This document shows positions 57,653 to 64,000 of a stretch of DNA of 64,000 nucleotides, one piece after another. The DNA is from Halomonas sp. QHL1 (lineage in GTDB: Bacteria > Pseudomonadota > Gammaproteobacteria > Pseudomonadales > Halomonadaceae): NCBI RefSeq assembly GCF_001882345.1, contig NZ_MINL01000001.1, forward strand, positions 2,773,357-2,837,356. Reading direction: 5' to 3'. Every line of letters begins with the position of its first letter. The stretch's first letter is position 1. The position numbers and the translations under genes are program-made. The notes under the pieces were generated by a model, which saw only the letters and a list, made by a program, of their open reading frames with translations, had not been told where the DNA came from and did not search any database.

Positions 57653-59473
57653 GTGGCGCGTTTTTCCCGATCGGATTTTACCTTAGAGAGTTTTCGTCGC
57701 CAGTTGGCCAACGTCGACGCCCTTCCGCAACTCTGTTTGCTGGGCCTTGTCTCGGGGGTTATTACCGGCGCTGTGATGGTGGCGTTTCGGCTGCTATTGG
57801 AAGCGGGCGCCGCACTCTACATGACCGATGGCGATCCAGAAGCGTTTGAAAGCATGGCGCCCTGGCTACGTGCGCTGCTACCCATGCTGGCGGTTACCCT
57901 CGTGGGTGTGCTGCTGTACCGGCAAAAACCGGCAGCGCGCAAGCTGGGCGTTGGCCACGTGATTGAGCGGCTTACCTATCATCAGGGCCGTTTTCCGTTA
58001 CGTAATTGGCTTAACCAATGGTGGGTTGGTGTTGTCGTAGTGCTAGGTGGTTTGTCTGCGGGCCGTGAGGGCCCGGCGATTCACTTGGGGGCAGCGGCGG
58101 CTAGCGGGCTTGGTCAGCAGATACGCTTGCCCAATAATAGTCTGAGAGTACTCGTGGCGTGCGGCACCGCAGCTGCTATTTCCGCCTCTTTTAACACGCC
58201 CATCGCGGGTGTCATCTTTGCCATGGAAGTGGTGATGATGGAGTACACCTTGATGAGCTTTATGCCCGTGATTTTGGCCTCTACCATGGGCGCGCTGGTG
58301 GCGCAGTTGGCGTATGGCAACGAACCCGCTTTCCGTATCCCCGAGATAGCACTGGGCTCACTGATCAACTTGCCGTGGATTGTGGTTACCGGGTTGGTGA
58401 TTGGCCTGCTAGCAGGGCTGTTTATTCATATTTCACGCAGTCAGCGGATTATGCAGTGGCCGCTTTGGGTGCGTCTTGGCTTGGTGGGGGTGGCGACTGG
58501 TGCGGTGGCCTGGTGGTTCCCCCAGGTTCAAGGCATTGGCTATGACAGCGTGGCGGCGGCGCTCAATAACCAGCTGGAAATTAAAGTGCTGCTGGCGCTA
58601 ATGATCGTCAAACTGCTGCTTACGGCACTAACCGTCGCTGGTGGTGTTCCCATCGGTATTATCGGCCCGGTGTTGGTCATCGGCGCTGCTACAGGCGCGC
58701 TGTTTGGTTTACTGGGGGGCTGGCTTTGGTCCGATAAAGCCGCGGATCCGGGCATTTACGCAATGCTAGGTATGGCTGCAATGATGGGGGCGGTATTACA
58801 AGCGCCCCTGGCTGCGCTAATGGCGCTTTTGGAGTTAACCCACACGCCGAGTATCATGCTTCCCGGCATGTTGGCGGTGGTGGTGGCGTGCTTAACTTCG
58901 CGTCAATTGACTGGCTGTGAAGGCTTTTTTATCAGCACGGTACGCTACGGGCTGCACCCGCTTCAGCAGCCGTTGATGCAGGCACTCTCAAGGGTTTCGG
59001 TGCCTGCGGTGATGGAGCGTCAACTGGTGCGCACCGAGCGAATGATCACGCCTGATCGAGCGCGACTTTTATTAGAAACCAACCCGGTATGGCTAGTGAT
59101 CGAGCGCTCAACAGAGGAAAAACCCGTGCTGGCGCTAAAAGCCGCTGAATTGGCACGCTGGTTACTTGAGCACGATGAGGCGCTGCAGGGGGAAGAGCCA
59201 CCTGCGGATGAACTGATCGATTTACTCGAAATCCCCGGGCAGCGTTTGGAGCTGGCGCCGATTGGCTTGCAGGCGACGCTTTCTGAAGCGTTTCTAAAAC
59301 TGCAGGATAACGCCCTGGGGGCGCTCTACGTTGTGCATGGCTATCGCCCAAAGCAGCGACGTATTTCAGGTATTATCACCCGTGGCGCCATCGAGCGTTA
59401 TTATCACTACACTGACCCACGCGGCGCCGATGACCTTGGCACTGATAAACGCGAGAAGGATTCATCACTTTAA
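57653..59473 (+). CDS. ClC family chloride channel/transporter
   Basis: A 606-residue membrane protein. The gating-glutamate motif is AGREGPAIHLGAA (about 140); a second ion-path region is PIGIIGPVLVIGAATGALFG. Ten or more membrane helices are followed by a cytosolic CBS-like region (from about 450: RMITPDRARLLLETNPVWLVIE). The start is GTG 57653, with AAGGT upstream. First gene of the plus-strand run to hemL. Confidence 0.9.
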   Translation: MARFSRSDFTLESFRRQLANVDALPQLCLLGLVSGVITGAVMVAFRLLLEAGAALYMTDGDPEAFESMAPWLRALLPMLAVTLVGVLLYRQKPAARKLGVGHVIERLTYHQGRFPLRNWLNQWWVGVVVVLGGLSAGREGPAIHLGAAAASGLGQQIRLPNNSLRVLVACGTAAAISASFNTPIAGVIFAMEVVMMEYTLMSFMPVILASTMGALVAQLAYGNEPAFRIPEIALGSLINLPWIVVTGLVIGLLAGLFIHISRSQRIMQWPLWVRLGLVGVATGAVAWWFPQVQGIGYDSVAAALNNQLEIKVLLALMIVKLLLTALTVAGGVPIGIIGPVLVIGAATGALFGLLGGWLWSDKAADPGIYAMLGMAAMMGAVLQAPLAALMALLELTHTPSIMLPGMLAVVVACLTSRQLTGCEGFFISTVRYGLHPLQQPLMQALSRVSVPAVMERQLVRTERMITPDRARLLLETNPVWLVIERSTEEKPVLALKAAELARWLLEHDEALQGEEPPADELIDLLEIPGQRLELAPIGLQATLSEAFLKLQDNALGALYVVHGYRPKQRRISGIITRGAIERYYHYTDPRGADDLGTDKREKDSSL

Positions 59474-59482
59474 GGAGCGACA

Positions 59483-59914
59483 ATGTACCTATGGGTGAAG
59501 GCTATTCACTTAATGGCCGTAGTGACGTGGTTTGCTGCGCTGTTCTATTTACCCCGCCTGTATGTGTATCACGCCACTGCGCGGGATAACGGCGACGAAC
59601 AGGCCATCAGCTATTTTAAAACCATGGAGCGTAAGCTTTACCGTGGCATCATGACACCATCGATGATTGCGGTGCTCATTTTTGGTGGCTGGATGCTCTA
59701 CCTGGTGCCCGAATGGTTTAGCCAGGGCTGGATGCACGCCAAGCTGGCGCTAGTGGTTGTGCTTATTGCTTATCATCACGTTTGTTTGATCTATTTAAAG
59801 CAGTTTGACCAGGATCGTTGTACCAAAGGTCATGTGTTTTTCCGCTGGTTTAACGAAGCACCGGTGATTGCGCTGGTGGCGATTATTATTCTCGCCGTTG
59901 TGAAGCCCTTTTGA
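59483..59914 (+). CDS. hemJ: protoporphyrinogen oxidase HemJ
   Basis: A 143-residue integral-membrane enzyme of heme synthesis (UPF0093). The conserved start YLWVKAIHLMAVVTWFAALFYLPRLYVYH holds the key histidine; four helices are predicted. It is 9 bp after the ClC gene, and its TGA shares a base with the thiD ATG. hemL lies two genes on. Confidence 0.92.
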   Translation: MYLWVKAIHLMAVVTWFAALFYLPRLYVYHATARDNGDEQAISYFKTMERKLYRGIMTPSMIAVLIFGGWMLYLVPEWFSQGWMHAKLALVVVLIAYHHVCLIYLKQFDQDRCTKGHVFFRWFNEAPVIALVAIIILAVVKPF

Positions 59915-60723
59915 TGCGCCGACCACTTCCTCCCGTGGTGTTGGTACTTGCCGGGCATGATCCGACTGGTGGGGCAGGGTTAATCGCTGACAGTGAAGCC
60001 ATCGCAGCCTGTGGTGGTTGGGCGGTAACGATCCCCACTGCGCTGACGGTACAAAATTGTCATAATGTGACCCGCGTGATCCCTGCTGATCCGACCGCGA
60101 TGCGCCAAATGGCCGAGGCGATTAGTGAGATGCAGGTCGCGGCGATTAAGCTTGGCTTACTCGCTGATGAAGACACCCTGCGCGCAGCGGAGCAAATTAT
60201 TCGTCGTTTTCCAGGCATTCCCGTGGTGGCCGATCCGGTCTTTAAGGCCGGTGGCGGAACTGAGTTATCCACACCTGCTTTGCGTCAACTGTTTATTGAT
60301 CGCTTGCTACCGCTTGTGGATATCTTAACTCCGAATCGCGCTGAGTTGGCCCAGCTTACGCCCGACATCATCACTCCTTTCGATGATACTGCCCGCGCGG
60401 TGGCACTGATGTCACAGGGGTGCCAAGCCATCCTGGTCACGGCCACAGATGAGCCTCTGCCCGGCAATGAGCAGCAGGTAGTGCACACCCTGCACTCGCC
60501 CGATACCACTCGCCAGTGGCAGTGGCCACGTTTGCCTGAACTGTTCCATGGCTCTGGATGCACGCTGGCATCGGCCATTGCCGCCCGTATTGCTGTTGGT
60601 GAGCGCTTACCAACTGCTTGTGAGCAGGCGCAGCGCTTTACCTGGCAAAGTCTGTCTCAAGGCTTTCAACCGTCCAGCGGCCAGTGTTTGCCACATCGTG
60701 TTTCACGGGCTGTCCGTTTTTGA
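59914..60723 (+). CDS. thiD: hydroxymethylpyrimidine/phosphomethylpyrimidine kinase
   Basis: A 269-residue ribokinase-fold enzyme phosphorylating HMP in thiamine synthesis. LAGHDPTGGAGLIADSEAI, IKLGLLAD, PVVADPVFKAGGG and HGSGCTLASAIAA are the substrate and ATP sites. The start overlaps the hemJ stop (TGATG). Confidence 0.94.
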   Translation: MRRPLPPVVLVLAGHDPTGGAGLIADSEAIAACGGWAVTIPTALTVQNCHNVTRVIPADPTAMRQMAEAISEMQVAAIKLGLLADEDTLRAAEQIIRRFPGIPVVADPVFKAGGGTELSTPALRQLFIDRLLPLVDILTPNRAELAQLTPDIITPFDDTARAVALMSQGCQAILVTATDEPLPGNEQQVVHTLHSPDTTRQWQWPRLPELFHGSGCTLASAIAARIAVGERLPTACEQAQRFTWQSLSQGFQPSSGQCLPHRVSRAVRF

Positions 60724-60759
60724 TCCTATCTTCTGTACGCCATTGACCGAGAGGATGCC

Positions 60760-62040
60760 ATGACTACATCAGCTGAACTGTTTGAACTTGCCAGTCGTCA
60801 TATACCGGGCGGCGTAAACTCACCCGTTCGGGCGTTTAAGGGATTACACCGTCCGCCGGTCTTTATGGAGCGTGCTCAAGGAGCCTTTTTGTTTGACGTC
60901 GAAGGCAATCGCTACGTGGACTATGTCGGATCCTGGGGACCCATGATCACTGGGCATGCCGACCAAGACGTATTGACTGCCGTGCGAGCGCGATTAGACA
61001 ATGGCCTGTCCTTTGGTACCCCTACCGCAGTCGAAACCACCATGGCGGATTTGATCTGCGAAATGATTCCCTCCATGGATATGGTGCGCATGACCAGCTC
61101 GGGCACCGAAGCGACTATGTCGGCGATACGCCTGGCGCGAGGTACCACCGGCCGCGATAAGATCGTTAAGTTCGAGGGTAACTACCACGGCCACTCTGAT
61201 TCGCTGTTGGTTAAAGCGGGCTCAGGTGCGCTTACCCACGGCGAACCCAGCTCGCCGGGCGTCCCCGCGTCGCTGGCTGAACACACCATTACGCTCTCGT
61301 TTAACGACCCTGAAGGCGTTGAGGCGTGTTTCAACGAAATTGGTGATCAGATTGCCTGCATTATCGTTGAACCCGTTGCCGGCAATATGAACTGTATTCC
61401 GCCTCAACCGGGCTTTTTGGAAACACTGCGCCGGGTATGTAACGAGTACGGCAGCGTGCTGATTTTTGACGAAGTGATGACCGGTTTTCGAGTGGCATTG
61501 GGCGGAGCGCAAGCCCACTACGGTATAGTGCCCGATCTAACCTGCTTGGGAAAAATTGTCGGTGGTGGTATGCCGGTGGGCGCCTTTGGGGGCAAGCGCG
61601 AAATAATGCAAAACATCTCCCCCATGGGGCCGGTTTACCAAGCGGGTACGTTGTCGGGTAACCCGCTGGCTATGGCCGCAGGCGTTGCACTACTTACCAA
61701 ACTACAGGTACCAGGCTTTCACGATGCGCTTACCCAGCGGGTTAACACGCTTTGCACGGGCCTTCAGGAGCGTGCCAATGCCGCAAGGGTGCCGATGATG
61801 ACGCAGTCGGCCGGCGGCATGTTTGGGCTCTTCTTCACCTCTCAAAGCCGTGTAGATAACTTTGCCCAAGCCACCGCCTGTAACCCGGATGCCTTCCGCC
61901 GTTTCTTTGGCGCGATGCTTGATCACGGTGTTTACTTGGCGCCTTCTGCCTACGAAGCAGGCTTTATGTCCAGCGCACACACCCCGGAAGACATTCAGTT
62001 CACCCTGGATGCAGCAGAAAAAGCCTTTGCAGTTATGTAA
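60760..62040 (+). CDS. hemL: glutamate-1-semialdehyde 2,1-aminomutase
   Basis: A 426-residue PLP enzyme forming 5-aminolevulinate in the C5 heme pathway. Motifs: [51 protein letters not shown] and the PLP-lysine segment [20 protein letters not shown]. Complete. Confidence 0.97.
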   Translation: MTTSAELFELASRHIPGGVNSPVRAFKGLHRPPVFMERAQGAFLFDVEGNRYVDYVGSWGPMITGHADQDVLTAVRARLDNGLSFGTPTAVETTMADLICEMIPSMDMVRMTSSGTEATMSAIRLARGTTGRDKIVKFEGNYHGHSDSLLVKAGSGALTHGEPSSPGVPASLAEHTITLSFNDPEGVEACFNEIGDQIACIIVEPVAGNMNCIPPQPGFLETLRRVCNEYGSVLIFDEVMTGFRVALGGAQAHYGIVPDLTCLGKIVGGGMPVGAFGGKREIMQNISPMGPVYQAGTLSGNPLAMAAGVALLTKLQVPGFHDALTQRVNTLCTGLQERANAARVPMMTQSAGGMFGLFFTSQSRVDNFAQATACNPDAFRRFFGAMLDHGVYLAPSAYEAGFMSSAHTPEDIQFTLDAAEKAFAVM

Positions 62041-62103
62041 CGGCAAGTAACTAAAAGCCCGCTATACTGCATTAGCCGCTCACCTTGAGCGGCTAATGCT
62101 TAG

Positions 62104-62481
62104 ATGAGAGTTACACTCATGATACGACCAGCGGCTTGGCGATACGTGATCTGCGCGGCGGGGCTGCTAGCCTGCTTCCCGCTCGCTGCACAGACGCCTC
62201 AGGAGCAGAACATGACCCAGATACATATCACCATGAGCGGTTCGCCGGGCGCAGAGTTTTCCGCCCACTGGCGGATTACCCATGAAGGTGAAACCACCGA
62301 GCACGTTGAAGAGAGCGGTACAGTACCTGCTGAATACACCTTTACCGGTACAGAGCTTGAAGGCACAGTAAAGCTGTTAAGTGATGACGAGCGACTAGAG
62401 GTGGGTATTCAAAAAGGCAGTAACCGTTCTACTTCGTCAACTCAGGGAGCGGGAGGAACATTGACAGTGTCAATTCGCTAA
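62104..62481 (+). CDS. small secreted protein of unknown function
   Basis: A 125-residue protein with a signal peptide (hydrophobic run ending CFPLAAQ) and a mature part that looks like a beta domain (TQIHITMSGSPGAEFSAHW, TVPAEYTFTGTELEGTVKL) with a Ser/Thr/Gly tail. I do not recognise the family. The start may be ATG 62104 or 62119. It is tail-to-tail with the curlin gene across a shared hairpin. Confidence 0.7.
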   Translation: MRVTLMIRPAAWRYVICAAGLLACFPLAAQTPQEQNMTQIHITMSGSPGAEFSAHWRITHEGETTEHVEESGTVPAEYTFTGTELEGTVKLLSDDERLEVGIQKGSNRSTSSTQGAGGTLTVSIR

Positions 62482-62488
62482 CAAAAAA

Positions 62489-62507
62489 CCGCCCCTGAAA
62501 GGGGCGG
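62489..62507 (-). terminator. terminator of the curlin gene
   Basis: CCGCCCCT (62489-62496) pairs with AGGGGCGG (62500-62507), 3-nt loop. On the minus strand six T's follow directly (62483-62488), so it mainly ends the curlin transcript; weak for the plus gene. Confidence 0.87.
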
Positions 62508-62546
62508 AATTTATGAGCATGCGATATTTATTTTGTATCGCTTTGC

Positions 62547-63452
62547 TTAGCGACCTTGGCTTACAGTATTAACGTTACCATTGCCATAAGTAGTGATAGT
62601 TGAGTTATGGCTGTAACCAGCTTGAGTAACGTTATGTTCATTATTGGCACCAAAAGTTTTGATATAAGAATCATTACCAAAACCTGACTGCTCTACGTTA
62701 CTAGTGTTGTTATATCCAATGGTAATAATCGTACTATCTAGGTAATTACCATTTTGGATAACACTATCATCGTTGTTACTACCAGACTGCTCTATCCACG
62801 AGTCGTTGCTGAAACCGTTTTGTTCAACGTTAGCAAGGTTGTTGTAGCCACCAAAAAAGCCAGACTGTTGGATGCCAGATTGGTTATTCCAACCAGATTG
62901 ATCTACGTTTGCTTCGTTACCAAATCCACTTTGATCAACCCACGAGTCATTACTGTAACCGTCTTGATCGACGCTGGCAGTATTGTAAGAACCACGTTGT
63001 TCAATCACAGAATCGTTAAACTTGCCATCTTGAACCACAACGGCTTCGTTGCCAGTTCCCCAGCTTTGTTTTACATATGAATCATTCTTCTTGCCATCTT
63101 GGGTAACGTAGGCACCATTATCACTACTTGTTTGATAAATACCCGAAACGTTATAAGCCCCTAGCTGGTCAACAACGGCTTCGTTACCATTAGCAGTTTG
63201 TTCGATATTTGAGTCGTTTCGGCCAGGCGCATAAGTTGAATAACCAGCAACATCATCTTGAGTGACATAAGCACTATTGCCGTTCCCTTCTTGAAGAATT
63301 CGGGATTTTTGTGTTCCCCACTGGGTAACACTGGTAGTGTTATCGCTACCGTATTGGTAGGTAGAGGAGTCACTACCAGCTGTCTGAGCAAAAGCAGCAG
63401 TGCTCATAGCGAAGGCAACGGCGGCAGCGATAGTGGTGATTTGAGTTTTCAT
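62547..63452 (-). CDS. csgA: curlin-repeat amyloid subunit (CsgA-like)
   Basis: A 301-residue secreted protein: signal peptide (ends AAFAQ) then about 12-13 tandem repeats of some 22 residues with the curlin pattern N-x-x-V/I-x-Q-x-G-x-x-N. Two strand types alternate: NDSxIxQ/NDSWVDQ and NEAxVxQ. E. coli CsgA has five repeats in 151 residues, so this subunit is about twice as long. The repeats are Asp/Asn rich and acidic. It follows the csgB-like gene by about 50 bp and ends at a strong terminator. Confidence 0.88.
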   Translation of the reverse strand: MKTQITTIAAAVAFAMSTAAFAQTAGSDSSTYQYGSDNTTSVTQWGTQKSRILQEGNGNSAYVTQDDVAGYSTYAPGRNDSNIEQTANGNEAVVDQLGAYNVSGIYQTSSDNGAYVTQDGKKNDSYVKQSWGTGNEAVVVQDGKFNDSVIEQRGSYNTASVDQDGYSNDSWVDQSGFGNEANVDQSGWNNQSGIQQSGFFGGYNNLANVEQNGFSNDSWIEQSGSNNDDSVIQNGNYLDSTIITIGYNNTSNVEQSGFGNDSYIKTFGANNEHNVTQAGYSHNSTITTYGNGNVNTVSQGR

Positions 63453-63504
63453 GGTGTTTCCCCTTGATGCTTGCTTTAGTTATTACTGAGTCAACGGTTG
63501 TTGC

Positions 63505-64000
63505 TCAGTAGGTTTCGACGGTGACTGGACGTGCATTGCTTGAAAACGCTTGTTGTTCAACACTAATGACACGGTAGCCACTCCCCGATTGTGAAATCTG
63601 TACATCACTCCGGTTGCCAAGTTGGCGCACATAAGAATTTAGTTGTCTTGATGCGCTTCCTGACTGAGTAATATCCGCTTTATGATTTCTACCTATTTGA
63701 GAGATATTACTTACGTTATTACCGCCTATTTGAGTTACCGTCGCCGTGTTGTAATTTCCTAACTGATAAATGCTAGAAAAGTTTCCGGCTTGGTAACTAG
63801 CTGATTGCGAAACATTGGTACGGTTATTGTTACCAATCTGCGCAATAATGCTGTAGTTGCCTTGATGTTGTTGGGCAGCAGCTTGCTTAGAGAACTGCTC
63901 AACACGGTTACTGTCCGCATTGATTGTCAAAGAAACTGAAAGGGTTGCCGTCAACAGTGCAGCCATTAGGGCAGATCGTTTGGTTGCGGTAATATTCAGC
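63505..64000 (-). CDS. csgB: curlin nucleator-like protein (CsgB-like), start beyond window
   Basis: The visible 165 codons hold a signal-peptide-like segment (TATKRSALMAALLTATLSV) and about five curlin repeats (QIGNNNRTNVSQ, QLGNYNTATVTQ, QIGGNNVSNISQ, QIGRNHKADITQ, QLGNRSDVQISQ) with a basic character as in CsgB. The frame stays open past ATG 63966 to the window edge, and basic residues before it suit a signal-peptide n-region, so the true start probably lies beyond 64000. In E. coli CsgB anchors and seeds CsgA fibres. Confidence 0.8.
   Translation of the reverse strand, partial: LNITATKRSALMAALLTATLSVSLTINADSNRVEQFSKQAAAQQHQGNYSIIAQIGNNNRTNVSQSASYQAGNFSSIYQLGNYNTATVTQIGGNNVSNISQIGRNHKADITQSGSASRQLNSYVRQLGNRSDVQISQSGSGYRVISVEQQAFSSNARPVTVETY

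Overview
The window looks like a chromosomal segment of a moderately halophilic gammaproteobacterium, most likely Halomonas or a close relative in Halomonadaceae. This rests on gene content and order (mnmG-rsmG-parA-parB-atpIBEFHAGDC, a NhaD-type antiporter, acidic secreted proteins) and on protein resemblance read by eye; no database search was run.

Layout. (1) 0-8 kb: accessory metabolism (lipoprotein, MFS exporter, DNA glycosylase, DUF1989 protein, pirin, zinc alcohol dehydrogenase, phosphatase), interrupted by a HipA-kinase/XRE pair in reversed order with three evenly spaced operators upstream. (2) 8-19.9 kb: a decaying defence island. It holds a second XRE-HipA pair with a truncated kinase, then a compact minus-strand operon: hsdR, hsdM, a DUF1016/YhcG-like nuclease gene, hsdS, and a PtuA-like ATPase with a PtuB-like HNH nuclease (Septu-like). 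hsdM has an in-frame stop, hsdS has two frameshifts, ptuB has a frameshift in an A7 tract, and an HTH gene upstream of hsdR survives only as a C-terminal remnant. hsdR, the DUF1016 gene and ptuA look intact. (3) 19.9-32.6 kb: housekeeping and regulation (yicC, rph, xthA, pyrE, trmL, rep, a diheme cytochrome c, a GNAT enzyme, a two-component system, a CBS-domain protein with a structured leader, nhaD).

(4) 32.8-41 kb: cell-wall precursor genes (glmS, glmU, uppP) with apbE embedded and translationally close to glmU, then a cation diffusion facilitator and MgtE. (5) 41-52.7 kb: the complete F1Fo ATP synthase operon with a near-consensus promoter and a strong terminator, then parB-parA-rsmG-mnmG. 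The ~600 bp upstream of mnmG carry many DnaA-box-like sites and an AT-rich stretch and are a good candidate for oriC. (6) 53.3-64 kb: a polar amino-acid ABC transporter, erpA, argC, a ClC channel/transporter, hemJ-thiD-hemL, a small secreted protein, and a curli pair: a CsgA-like subunit with about 12-13 repeats and a CsgB-like nucleator that runs off the right edge.

No rRNA, tRNA, CRISPR array or intact insertion sequence was recognised. The most interesting parts are the composite type I R-M/DUF1016/Septu-like operon with lesions in several genes, the HipA loci with their operator arrays, and the candidate replication origin.
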